DNA of 64,000 nucleotides from Saccharopolyspora soli (GTDB lineage Bacteria > Actinomycetota > Actinomycetes > Mycobacteriales > Pseudonocardiaceae). This document shows positions 46,300-54,482 of the stretch, one piece after another. The first letter of the stretch is position 1. Each line of letters opens with the position of its first letter. The translations under genes and the position numbers were made by a program. A model generated the notes under the pieces. It ran no database searches, was not told the origin of the DNA, and was given only the letters and a program-made list of their open reading frames with translations. The DNA lies in NCBI RefSeq assembly GCF_022678645.1, contig NZ_JALBWV010000007.1, positions 62,001 through 126,000 of the forward strand, in the 5' to 3' direction.

Positions 46300-46902
46300 A
46301 TGTCGTCGTTGCCACGGGCCCGCACGCGGGGTCGCCACCGGCGGGTGGAATCCAAGTCTTGGCAGCGGGGCACTCCCCCGCGCGTGATCGGCTACGCGGT
46401 CGCGGTGTTCCTCACCGTGATCGCGGTCAGCAGTGCGCACTACGGCACGGAGGAACCGCAAGGGGCCGCTCCGCAGGCCGCCGCGGCCCAGCCCGCCGCC
46501 CAGTTGCTGGCACCGGCGGTCATCGCGACCGCGCCGGATCTGGACGTCCCGGCGCCAGCGCCGCAAACGGTCGACAGCGAAGCCCCAGCACCCGCACCGA
46601 CGACGGCGGCCCAGGCCACCCGCACCCGCACGAAGCAGTCCGCGGAAGCGGTGACCCCGAAGACCACGGCGAAGTCCACGACCACCCCGACCTCGGCTCC
46701 CGAGGAGCCCGCACAACCCAAACCGCCCGAGGCGACGCAGCCGCCGGACGAGCCGAGCGAATCAACTCCGCCGCCGTCGCAGCCCGAGCCGACGCCGACC
46801 CCGCCCAGCGAACCGGCGCCCGAGCAGCCGGGGCTGCTGCCCGCGCTCGGCGGCGTTCTCGACGGCCTCACCGGCCCGCTGCTGGACCCCCACCACCGCT
46901 AA
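46300..46902 (+). CDS. Membrane-anchored proline-rich protein
   Basis: About 200 residues. A basic cytosolic N-terminus (RARTRGRHRRVESKSWQRG), one membrane helix (RVIGYAVAVFLTVIAVSSAH, about residues 28-47), then a long outward Ala/Pro/Thr/Glu-rich region and a short hydrophobic end GLLPALGGVLDGLTGPLLDP. No enzyme domain is seen. The low-complexity region looks like a cell-wall-spanning linker. The ATG is chosen for AGAGGT just upstream; GTG 46294 or 46222 are alternatives. A hairpin follows the stop. Confidence 0.65.
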   Translation: MSSLPRARTRGRHRRVESKSWQRGTPPRVIGYAVAVFLTVIAVSSAHYGTEEPQGAAPQAAAAQPAAQLLAPAVIATAPDLDVPAPAPQTVDSEAPAPAPTTAAQATRTRTKQSAEAVTPKTTAKSTTTPTSAPEEPAQPKPPEATQPPDEPSESTPPPSQPEPTPTPPSEPAPEQPGLLPALGGVLDGLTGPLLDPHHR

Positions 46903-46913
46903 CCTCGCGGCTC

Positions 46914-46949
46914 CGGCACCCCGGTGGGACAGTTGATCCGGGGGTGCCG
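46914..46949 (+). terminator. Hairpin between the proline-rich gene and the SDR gene
   Basis: Arms CGGCACCCCGG (46914-46924) and CCGGGGGTGCCG (46938-46949) pair with one bulged G; the loop is 13 nt. It starts 12 nt after one stop and ends 2 nt before the next ATG. Because the only ribosome-binding candidate of the SDR gene (GGGGGTG) is in the 3' arm, it could also limit translation. Confidence 0.55.
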
Positions 46950-46951
46950 AC

Positions 46952-47752
46952 ATGGACACAGTCGCGATCACCGGGGGGACCGGACACCTGGGACGCGAAC
47001 TGGTGCGGCTGCTCAAGCCCACGCACCAGGTGCGGATCCTGACCCGCCGCCCCGGCACCGACCCGGAGCTGGAGTGGGTGCAGGGTGACCTGACCACCGG
47101 CCAGGGCGTGCCCGAAACGGTCGCCGGTGCCCACACCCTGGTGCACGCGGCCACCTTCTCACCGGTCGCGCAGCGCGGTTTCATGCATCCGGTCGACTTC
47201 TGGCGCAGCCCGCCCGATGTCGACGTCGACGGCACCAGCCGGTTGCTCGAAGCCGCTGCCGCGGCCGAGGTCCGGCACTTCCTGTACGTCTCCATCGTCG
47301 GGGTGGACCGACCGGCCATGCCCTACCTGCGGCTGAAGCACACCGCCGAAGAACTCGTCAGCGTCGCCGACGTGCCTTGGTCGATCGTGCGCGCCACCCT
47401 GTTCCACTGGCTGCTGGACCGGATGCTCAACCGTGCGACGCGGCTGCCGGTGCTGCCGCTGCCCGGTGCGCTGCCCGTCCAGCCGGTCGACACGCGCGAC
47501 TTCGCCGAATACCTTGCCGAATGCATCCGCAACGGCGCTGTCGGTCGGCGCGAGGACTACGGGGGCCCGGAGGTGCTCACCCTGCGCGAAGCGCTGCGGG
47601 CCTGGCAACGCGCTCGCGGACGGGATCGGCGGGTGTTCAACGTTCCCGCGCCGAAGCGGCTGCGCCGGATCGCCACCGACATGACCTGCCCAGGCGGCCG
47701 TCGCGGCAAGATCACCTGGGACGATTGGCTGCACTCCCACCCCGCCGAGTGA
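46952..47752 (+). CDS. NAD(P)-binding NmrA-like / atypical SDR protein
   Basis: A 266-residue atypical short-chain dehydrogenase. The dinucleotide motif is VAITGGTGHLGRELVRLL at the N-terminus, followed by VRILTRRPG, GDLTTGQGV and HFLYVSIVGVDR. No YxxxK pair is kept at the usual place (YLRLKHTAEEL is the nearest), as in NmrA and TMR-type proteins. Such proteins sense redox state or reduce quinone-like substrates. The role is unknown. The start lies directly after a hairpin that can hide the ribosome binding site. Confidence 0.9.
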   Translation: MDTVAITGGTGHLGRELVRLLKPTHQVRILTRRPGTDPELEWVQGDLTTGQGVPETVAGAHTLVHAATFSPVAQRGFMHPVDFWRSPPDVDVDGTSRLLEAAAAAEVRHFLYVSIVGVDRPAMPYLRLKHTAEELVSVADVPWSIVRATLFHWLLDRMLNRATRLPVLPLPGALPVQPVDTRDFAEYLAECIRNGAVGRREDYGGPEVLTLREALRAWQRARGRDRRVFNVPAPKRLRRIATDMTCPGGRRGKITWDDWLHSHPAE

Positions 47753-47848
47753 CCACCAGCCACTTCGGCACCGGTTGCCGAACTCGCGGACCGGCGCGTC
47801 AGCTCGCCCTCCTACGATCTAGGCGTACGGAGTACGGAGGCGGGTGTG

Positions 47849-48625
47849 ATGGCGACCGAGTACAGCGGCGGCGGTGATCCGGCGCGCAGCCTGGCGTTGT
47901 TGTGGCGGACCCAGGACGGGCCGAGCAGCGGCCGCCGAGGACGATCCGACCTCGGGGTGGACCGCATCGTGCGAGCGGGGATCGACATCGCAGACGCCGA
48001 CGGGCTAGCCGCGCTGTCCATGCGGCGGGTCGCCGACCACCTCGGCGTCGGCACCATGTCGCTGTACACCTACGTGCCGGGCAAGGCCGAGTTGATCGAC
48101 GTCATGCTCGACACCGTCTACGGCGAGACCGCCCGCGCCGTGGACGACGACGCCGATTGGCGGAGCAGGCTGACGCGGATCGCGCGGGAGAACTGGGCGC
48201 TGTACCACCGGCATCCGTGGATGTTGCAGGTCGCGGCCGGGCGCGCGGTCCTGGGGCCGAACGCGATCGCCAAGTACGACCACGAACTGGGCGCGGTCGC
48301 GGACCTGGGGCTCACCGAGATCGAGATGGACTCGCTGCTGAGCCTGGTGCTCGGGCATGCCGAAGCGGCGGCCCGGCGCGCGGTGGAGATGGCGCAGGTC
48401 GAGCAGCGCAGCGGGATGACCGACGAGCAGTGGTGGCGCGCGCACGCCCCGCTGCTCGGCCAGTTCCTCGACCCGCAGCGCTACCCGACCGCCGCCCGCG
48501 TCGGCTCGGCCGCGGGCCAAGCGCACGGCTCGGCGCACAATCCCGCGCACACCTTCGAGTTCGGCCTGCAACGGATCCTCGACGGCATCGAAGCCTTCGT
48601 CGCAACCCGTTCGACTGATGGGTGA
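47849..48625 (+). CDS. TetR family regulator with TetR_C-type ligand domain
   Basis: A 258-residue TetR protein. The HTH is RIVRAGIDIADADGLAALSMRRVADHLGVGTMSLYTYVPGKAELI, of the TetR class that has a C-terminal TetR_C_1 domain (WALYHRHPWML, LGLTEIEMDSLLSLVLGH). The ATG has GGAGG 8 nt upstream. A tandem GTACGGAGTACGGAG precedes the start. The last codons (GAT GGG TGA) form part of the 26-bp hairpin that follows. No clear target gene is adjacent. Confidence 0.92.
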   Translation: MATEYSGGGDPARSLALLWRTQDGPSSGRRGRSDLGVDRIVRAGIDIADADGLAALSMRRVADHLGVGTMSLYTYVPGKAELIDVMLDTVYGETARAVDDDADWRSRLTRIARENWALYHRHPWMLQVAAGRAVLGPNAIAKYDHELGAVADLGLTEIEMDSLLSLVLGHAEAAARRAVEMAQVEQRSGMTDEQWWRAHAPLLGQFLDPQRYPTAARVGSAAGQAHGSAHNPAHTFEFGLQRILDGIEAFVATRSTDG

Positions 48626-48673
48626 GGGGCACCCTTCACCAAGTAAGTTGGTGAAGGGTGCCCCTCACCCATC
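48617..48673. terminator. 26-bp perfect hairpin between convergent genes (repeat family)
   Basis: Arms 48617-48642 and 48648-48673 are perfectly complementary over 26 bp (core GGTGAGGGGCACCCTTCACC) with loop GTAAG. It includes the stop codon of the TetR gene and ends 12 nt before the MDR gene's stop. It shares the GTGAAGGG/GCACC core and the AAGTAAGTT loop area with the hairpin at 32132-32178, read in the other direction. Confidence 0.85.
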
Positions 48674-48685
48674 ACCCGTTGGGGG

Positions 48686-49690
48686 TTAGGCGAGCTTTAC
48701 GAGCATTTTGCCGGTGTTCTCGCCGCGTAGGAGGCCGAGGAATGCCTCCGGGGCGTTGCGCAGGCCCTCGACCACCGTCTCCCGGTAGCTGATCTTGCCC
48801 TCGCGCAGCCAGCCGCCGACCTCGGCGACGAACTCGTCCTGGCGGTGCAGGCGGTCGGTGACGATGAAGCCTTCCAGCTTCAGGCGCTTGCTGACCAGCA
48901 TGAACATGTTGTTCGGGCCGGGTTGCGGCGTGGCCTTGTTGTACTGCGAGATCATGCCGCACTCGGCGACTCGGCCGAAGTCGTTGAGCGCGTAGATGGC
49001 CGCCTCCAGGTGCTCGCCGCCGACGTTGTCGAAGTAGACGTCGATGCCCTCCGGTGCGGCGGCCTTGAGCTGCTCGACGACCGGGCCGTCGTGGTAGTTG
49101 AACGCGGCGTCGAAGCCGACTTCGTCGAGGAGGTAGCGGACCTTCGCCGCGGATCCGGCGCTGCCGATCACTCGGGACGCACCGCGCAGCTTGGCGATCT
49201 GCCCAGCCAACGAGCCGACTGCGCCCGCCGCGCCGGAGACGAACACCACGTCGCCTTCCTTCTGCTCGGCGATGTCGACCAGACCGAGGTAGGCGGTCAA
49301 ACCAGGCATGCCGAGCACGTACAGGTAGGCGCCCAATGGCGCGACCTGCGGGTCGACTTTGGCGACGCGCTTGGCGTCGACCACCGCGTAGTCGCGCCAG
49401 CCCAGGTTGTGCAGCACGACGTCGCCGGGCTTGAACCCCTCGGCATTGGCGGTGACGACCTCGCCCACCGCCCCGCCGTCCATCGCCTTCCCCACTTGGA
49501 ATGGCGGTGTGTAGGACTTGCCCGCGTTCATCCGGCCCCGCATGTACGGGTCGACGCTCATCACGAGGTTCCGCACCAGCAGTTGGCCGTCGCCGGGCTG
49601 CGGTGTCTCGACCTCGACGATGTCGAAGTTCTCCAGCGTCGGCCAGCCCTTCGGGCGGGACGCGAGGCGGACCTCCAGGCCATTGCTCAT
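48686..49690 (-). CDS. Zinc-independent MDR NADP-dependent oxidoreductase (PTGR/CurA-like)
   Basis: A 334-residue medium-chain reductase of the leukotriene-B4 12-hydroxydehydrogenase group: MSVDPYMRGRM, DVVLHNLGWRDYAVVD, GMPGLTAYLGL, the NADP motif VFVSGAAGAVGSLAGQIAKL, VYFDNVGGEHLEAAI and GMISQYN. Such enzymes reduce alpha,beta-unsaturated ketones or aldehydes with NADPH. The ATG has AAGGAG upstream. It is divergent from a TetR gene only 112 nt away, which probably controls it. Confidence 0.93.
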   Translation of the reverse strand: MSNGLEVRLASRPKGWPTLENFDIVEVETPQPGDGQLLVRNLVMSVDPYMRGRMNAGKSYTPPFQVGKAMDGGAVGEVVTANAEGFKPGDVVLHNLGWRDYAVVDAKRVAKVDPQVAPLGAYLYVLGMPGLTAYLGLVDIAEQKEGDVVFVSGAAGAVGSLAGQIAKLRGASRVIGSAGSAAKVRYLLDEVGFDAAFNYHDGPVVEQLKAAAPEGIDVYFDNVGGEHLEAAIYALNDFGRVAECGMISQYNKATPQPGPNNMFMLVSKRLKLEGFIVTDRLHRQDEFVAEVGGWLREGKISYRETVVEGLRNAPEAFLGLLRGENTGKMLVKLA

Positions 49691-49802
49691 CTGTGCTCCT
49701 TCGCGGCTGCGGTTGCCACCGACCATACCGAAAGTGTCATTGACTGCCAATTGTCGTGCCATGACTTATGTCTCGGTCTGTCGTGCTGGCACAATGGTTG
49801 TT

Positions 49803-50447
49803 ATGAGTGCTCCGAGCGAACAGGGTGGCCTGCGCGCCCGCAAGAAGCAGCGCACTCGGACCGCTTTGATCAACGCGGGCCTGGACCTGTTCCTGACGAG
49901 GGGCTACGACCCCACGACCATCGACGAGATCACCGCCGAGGTGGAGGTCTCGTCGCGCACGTTCTTCCGCTACTTCGCGAGCAAGGAGGACGTCGCGCTG
50001 GCCAAGGGCGCCGAGTTCGACGAGCTGCTGCTCAACGCGCTCACCGCCCGGCCCGCGGACGAACCGCCACTGGTCGCGCTGCGGCACGCGGTGCTGGACA
50101 TGGTGCGCGAATCGGCCTCCAGCGACGGCGTCCGGCGGTTCCTCCAGGTCCAACACCTGATCACCAACACCCCATCGCTGCTGGCGGGCAACCTGCGCCG
50201 CCTGGCGGGCAACGAGGAGCGGCTGACCGTCGAGATCGCCGCCCGCCAGGGCGTCGACCCGGCGGCGGACCTGCGCCCGCGGGTGCTCGTCGGGATGGTC
50301 TGCGCCGCGCTGCGCATCGGCTTGCAGACGATGTGCGCTGACCCGCGCCGCGACCTGGCGCGAATGGTGGAGCTCGTCGAAGAGTCCATCGACCTCGCCA
50401 CCGCCGGGATTCCGCAGCGCTGGGGCGATGACCCGCACACCTGGTGA
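49803..50447 (+). CDS. TetR family regulator
   Basis: A 214-residue TetR protein with the HTH TRTALINAGLDLFLTRGYDPTTIDEITAEVEVSSRTFFRYFASKEDV, of the class with a MftR-like C-terminus (LITNTPSLLAGNLRRLAGNEERLT). It is divergent from the MDR reductase gene; the 112-nt gap holds two TGTCGTGC direct copies (49752 and 49779 area). No ribosome binding site is seen before the ATG, so a leaderless transcript is possible. The likely target is the reductase gene and itself. Confidence 0.92.
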   Translation: MSAPSEQGGLRARKKQRTRTALINAGLDLFLTRGYDPTTIDEITAEVEVSSRTFFRYFASKEDVALAKGAEFDELLLNALTARPADEPPLVALRHAVLDMVRESASSDGVRRFLQVQHLITNTPSLLAGNLRRLAGNEERLTVEIAARQGVDPAADLRPRVLVGMVCAALRIGLQTMCADPRRDLARMVELVEESIDLATAGIPQRWGDDPHTW

Positions 50448-50542
50448 TCAGTCCACTGCGGACAGTGGACTGGACGGCACTGCCATCGGCGGATTCCGGG
50501 CCATATCATCGGGTGTCTGAAGTCGACCGGAAGGGGCGCCGA

Positions 50543-51502
50543 GTGAGCGAGATCGTGACTGTGGACGACGTGCGGGACGCGGCGAAACGCCTGGACGGCG
50601 TCGCGCACCGCACCCCGGTGGTCACCTCCAGCACGCTGGACGAGCTCGTCGGCGCCGAGGTCTTCCTCAAGTGCGAGAACTTCCAGCGGATGGGCGCGTT
50701 CAAGTTCCGCGGCGCTTACAACGCGATCTCCCGGCTCAGCCAGGAACAGCTGAGTCGCGGCGTGGCCGCGTACTCCTCCGGAAACCACGCGCAAGCCGTC
50801 GCGCTGGCCTGCCGGTTGCTCGGCGGCACCGCTGTGATCCTCAAGCCAGCGGACGCACCGGCGGCGAAGCTGGACGCGACGCGCGGCTACGGCGCCGAGA
50901 TCGTCACCTACGACCGGTACAGCGAGAACCGCGAGGTCCTCGGCCAGCGGCTCGCCTCCGAACGCGGCCTCACGCTGATCCCGCCTTATGAACACCCGCA
51001 CGTGATGGCCGGGCAGGGCACGACGGCGCTGGAACTGCTGGAGGAGGCCGGTCCGCTGGACGCGCTGGTCGCCCCGATCGGCGGTGGCGGACTGATGGCC
51101 GGGTGTTCGACGGCGGCCAAGGCGCTCAACCCGGCCATCCGCGTCGTCGGCGTCGAGCCCGAATCCGCGGATGACACCAAACGATCGCTGGCCGCTGGCG
51201 AGCGGGTGGCGATCCCGGTCGCCCGCACCATCGCCGACGGCCTTGCCGCCGACACCCCCGGTGAGCTCACCTTCTCCGTCAACCGGCGGCTGGTCGACGA
51301 GATCGTGCTGGTCAGCGACGAGGAGATCCGGTCGGCGATGCGGCTGGCCTTCGAGCGGCTGAAGCTGGTGATCGAGCCCAGCGGCGCGGTCGGCATCGCG
51401 GCGCTGCTGGCCGGACGGATCACCCCGCCGCCGCGCGTCGGCGTGGTGATCTCCGGCGGCAACATCGGGCTCCAGCGCTTCGTCGACCTCCTCGGCGGCT
51501 GA
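50543..51502 (+). CDS. Threonine/serine dehydratase-type PLP enzyme
   Basis: A 319-residue fold-type II PLP enzyme. The PLP lysine is in FQRMGAFKFRGAYNA, the substrate loop is YSSGNHAQAVALA, and the phosphate loop is GGGGLMAGC. There is no C-terminal ACT regulatory domain, so it is a short catabolic or racemase-type member (threonine dehydratase, serine racemase or threo-3-hydroxyaspartate dehydratase). The GTG at 50543 has GGAAGGGG upstream; the longer in-frame reading from 50444 overlaps the TetR gene and is not conserved-looking. Confidence 0.92.
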   Translation: MSEIVTVDDVRDAAKRLDGVAHRTPVVTSSTLDELVGAEVFLKCENFQRMGAFKFRGAYNAISRLSQEQLSRGVAAYSSGNHAQAVALACRLLGGTAVILKPADAPAAKLDATRGYGAEIVTYDRYSENREVLGQRLASERGLTLIPPYEHPHVMAGQGTTALELLEEAGPLDALVAPIGGGGLMAGCSTAAKALNPAIRVVGVEPESADDTKRSLAAGERVAIPVARTIADGLAADTPGELTFSVNRRLVDEIVLVSDEEIRSAMRLAFERLKLVIEPSGAVGIAALLAGRITPPPRVGVVISGGNIGLQRFVDLLGG

Positions 51503-51585
51503 ACGATTTCGCGCGACCGGCGTGGAGTGGGTGCGACGCTGGGACCCCCGCGACGCCCGTCGATCTCGACGAGCACTACTTCAGC

Positions 51586-51780
51586 GTGGCCTTCGGAGCG
51601 ATACTCGTGCTGATCCTGGGCGCAGGCTCGCTAGCCAGTGCCGTGATGCTGTCCGTTGGTCTGGTCATGACAACCGGAAACGCGCTCGTCGCAAGACCCG
51701 CAGCTCCGCACGCTGATGGCGGACGACCAACAGGTCACACGGTTGGCCACGGGCGTTGTGCGGGGCGGAGTTGTTCGTAG
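51586..51780 (+). CDS. Doubtful small membrane reading frame
   Basis: A weak candidate. In one frame the 232-nt gap between the dehydratase and amidase genes reads DLDEHYFSVAFGAILVLILG followed by AGSLASAVMLSVGLVM, a convincing membrane segment with an acidic lead. No ribosome binding site precedes the GTG, and the 3' part overlaps the end of the amidase gene. It may be a fragment of a decayed membrane gene rather than a functional one. Confidence 0.22.
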   Translation: MAFGAILVLILGAGSLASAVMLSVGLVMTTGNALVARPAAPHADGGRPTGHTVGHGRCAGRSCS

Positions 51781-53120
51781 GCGCGGGCCAGGCTGAGCAC
51801 GCCGACGTCGTCGAAGCGCTTGCCCGCGATCTGCAGTCCGATCGGTAGGCCCTCCGGGGTCCAGCCGCAGTTGACCGACACCGCCGGTTGCCCGGACATG
51901 TTGTAGGGCAGCGTGAACGCGATGTGCTCCAACGGACGCATCGGGTCGTTGGTCGGATACGCCTGCTCCGCCGGGAATGGCGGAATCGCCGCCACCGGGG
52001 ACAGCACGTAGTCGAAGTCGCGCACCACCCGGTTCGCCGCCACCGAGATCGCATCCATCTGGCTGAAGCCGTGGAAGACATCGGCGGCGGAGACGTCCTT
52101 GGCACTCGTCGCCCACTGCGCGATGTCCGGCAGCACCTTGGCGCGGCGCTCGGCGGGTAGCGCCGAGATGTCGGTCCAGGCCCGGAAGCGCCAGAACAGG
52201 TCCATACCGTCGAGCATTTCGCGGGACAGGAACGGGTCGATCGGTTCCACCGCCGCCCCGGCGGACTCGAAGAGCTGCGCAGCGGCGGTCACGGCGGCCT
52301 TGATCGCGGGCTCGACCGCCAAGCCCACCCGGTGGTCCAGCAGCAGGGCGATGCGCAGGCCGCGAACATCGCCGTCCAGCCGCATCCAGTCCAGGACCGC
52401 GGGCGGCAGCGAAGTGTGGTCGCGGGCGTCCGGCGCGGACAGCACCGAGCTCAGCAGCGCCGCGTCGGCGACCGTGCGGGTCAGCGGACCGATGGTCCGA
52501 CCGGGGTATGGCGGGTCCACCGGAATCCGGCCGAAGCTGGGCTTGAGGCCGACCACCCCGCACCACCCGGCGGGCAACCGCACCGAACCGCCGATGTCCG
52601 TGCCGACGTGCAGCGGGCCGTATCCGACTGCGGCGGCTGCGCCCGCACCGGCACTGGAACCGCCCGGCGTGCGGGTCATCTCCCACGGGTTTCGGGCCAG
52701 CTTGTGGAAGCTCGACGCACCAGAGGTGAGCATGCCGTAGTCCGGCATGGTGGTCTTGGCGAAGATCACCGCGCCGCTTTCCCGCAGTCGCGCGGCGGCA
52801 GGGGCGTCTTCCCTGGCCGGAACCAGCTCGGTGGCCGCCGTGCCCAACGGCACGGGTGTGCCTTTGGTGGCGATGTTCTCCTTGACGGTCACCGGCACTC
52901 CGTCGATCGGCCCGGCCGGTGCGCCGCTTCTCCAGCGCTGCTCGGCGGCCCGCGCTGCCGTGCGCGCTGCGTCGGGATCCAGCGCGTAGGTGGCGCACAA
53001 CTTGGATTCGCAGGAATCGACGCGCGCCAGCACCGAATCGACGACCTCGACCGGCGATGTCTCGCCCGCCCGGTACGCCGCCACCAGATCCACCGCCGAG
53101 AGATCAGCCAGCTCAGCCAT
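51735..53120 (-). CDS. Amidase signature family enzyme
   Basis: A 461-residue amidase with the Ser-cisSer-Lys triad: GVPVTVKENIA (Lys), TPGGSSAGAGAAAAVG (Ser) and GTDIGGSVRLPAG (nucleophile Ser). It hydrolyses an amide to acid plus ammonia; the family includes GatA, AtzF and aryl-amidases and the substrate is not readable. The ATG 53120 is chosen for GAGGAG 9 nt upstream. It lies 156 nt after the siderophore locus on the same strand, with no visible terminator, but is probably unrelated to it. Confidence 0.93.
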   Translation of the reverse strand: MAELADLSAVDLVAAYRAGETSPVEVVDSVLARVDSCESKLCATYALDPDAARTAARAAEQRWRSGAPAGPIDGVPVTVKENIATKGTPVPLGTAATELVPAREDAPAAARLRESGAVIFAKTTMPDYGMLTSGASSFHKLARNPWEMTRTPGGSSAGAGAAAAVGYGPLHVGTDIGGSVRLPAGWCGVVGLKPSFGRIPVDPPYPGRTIGPLTRTVADAALLSSVLSAPDARDHTSLPPAVLDWMRLDGDVRGLRIALLLDHRVGLAVEPAIKAAVTAAAQLFESAGAAVEPIDPFLSREMLDGMDLFWRFRAWTDISALPAERRAKVLPDIAQWATSAKDVSAADVFHGFSQMDAISVAANRVVRDFDYVLSPVAAIPPFPAEQAYPTNDPMRPLEHIAFTLPYNMSGQPAVSVNCGWTPEGLPIGLQIAGKRFDDVGVLSLARAYEQLRPAQRPWPTV

Positions 53121-53276
53121 GCCACGTTCTCCTCGCTTGCGATCCAAACCCCGAGTCTCGACCAGACCGGACCGCGAGGAAAGTTGGCAACATGTCCGCG
53201 GCGCACGACGAAACCGCGCACACCGTCCGTTGACTTCCCCGCCCGCCAGCCGCCGCGAAAGGCGTACGACGGATTT

Positions 53277-54482
53277 CTAAGCGCTGTCGCCGTAGAAGAG
53301 GCGTTCTGGGTGTGGGTGGCTGAGGAAGTCGTGGTGCGAGATCTCCCAGCCGTAGGCCCCGGTGTGGCTGAACACCAGCACGTCACCGGGCCGCACTCGC
53401 GCCACCGGTGCGTCTCGGGCGAGGACGTCCTTGGGTGAGCACAACTCGCCTGCCACGGTGACCCGCGCGTCACGCAGTTCCGGGCGCGGCGCGCTCGACG
53501 ACCACTGGTCCACCGGCACCACGGTGAACGGGTGGCTGTGCTGCCAGGACACCGGGAGCCGGAAGTGGTGGGTGCCGCCGCGCACCAGCACGTAGTCCAC
53601 GCCGTGGTTGCGCTTCACGTCCATCACTTCGACCGCGTACTGGCCGCATTCGGCGACCAGGTACCGGCCGCACTCGAAGTCGATTTCCGCCCAGTGGTCC
53701 GGGAACTCGTCGATCACGGCGGGCAGTTCGCGGGCGAAGCGCGTCCAGTCGAACTGCTCGGCCAGATCCGCGTAGTTCACCCCGATGCCGCCGCCGACGT
53801 TGAGCACCTCGCAGCGGATTCCGAACTCCTGCTCCCAACCCGACACGGTGTGGCGGTAGTGGTCGAGCAGGTCCAGGTGCGCGGGCGCGGAGAGGTTGTT
53901 GGACAGCGAATGCAGGTGGAATCCGGCCAACCGGACTCCGGGCAGTGCTTGCGCGGCAGCGACCGCATCGGGCAGCACTGCTTCGGAGATGCCGAACTGG
54001 GTGGGACGCCCGGCCATCGCCAAGGTCGCAATGGGGAATGGGCCGGCGAGGTTGACCCGGAGCAACACGTCCGCGGTGCGCCCGAGCCGGGTGGCGACTT
54101 CGGAGATCCGGTGCAGTTCCAACACGCTTTCCACGTGCAGCCGCCGGACGTCCTGCACCAACGCCTGCTCTATCTCCGCCGCGGTCTTGGCCGGGCCGCC
54201 GAAGATCACCGGCGTCGTCGCGCTGACCGCCCGCGCCTTGGCGAGTTCGCCGCCGGAGGCGACTTCGAACCCGGCGACCAGCGGCGCGATCGTCCGCAGC
54301 AATCGATCAGCGCTGTTGGCCTTCATCGCGTAGAACATCCGGCACCGCGGCGGCAGCGATGCCACGACGCCGCGGACGTGTTCGGTGAGCCGGTCCAAGT
54401 CGTAGGCGAACAGGCAGACCGGTTCGCCGCCCGCTCTGTCCTGCACGATTTTCGTCAGCTGATCACGCAACGTGGTCCCCAA
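53277..54482 (-). CDS. sbnH: PLP-dependent decarboxylase, SbnH-like (siderophore locus)
   Basis: A 401-residue type III (ornithine/diaminopimelate) decarboxylase. PLP lysine in FYAMKANS; GFEVASGGELAKA; phosphate loop NVGGGIGVNY; active-site cysteine in AGELCSPKDVLARD; C-terminal FSHTGAYGWEISHHDFLSHP. In staphyloferrin B synthesis SbnH decarboxylates the citryl-diaminopropionate intermediate; placement right after three NIS synthetases fits the same role. The TTG at 54482 overlaps the preceding gene by 20 nt and lacks a ribosome binding site; TTG 54470 is an alternative. Last gene of the locus. Confidence 0.88.
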   Translation of the reverse strand: MGTTLRDQLTKIVQDRAGGEPVCLFAYDLDRLTEHVRGVVASLPPRCRMFYAMKANSADRLLRTIAPLVAGFEVASGGELAKARAVSATTPVIFGGPAKTAAEIEQALVQDVRRLHVESVLELHRISEVATRLGRTADVLLRVNLAGPFPIATLAMAGRPTQFGISEAVLPDAVAAAQALPGVRLAGFHLHSLSNNLSAPAHLDLLDHYRHTVSGWEQEFGIRCEVLNVGGGIGVNYADLAEQFDWTRFARELPAVIDEFPDHWAEIDFECGRYLVAECGQYAVEVMDVKRNHGVDYVLVRGGTHHFRLPVSWQHSHPFTVVPVDQWSSSAPRPELRDARVTVAGELCSPKDVLARDAPVARVRPGDVLVFSHTGAYGWEISHHDFLSHPHPERLFYGDSA

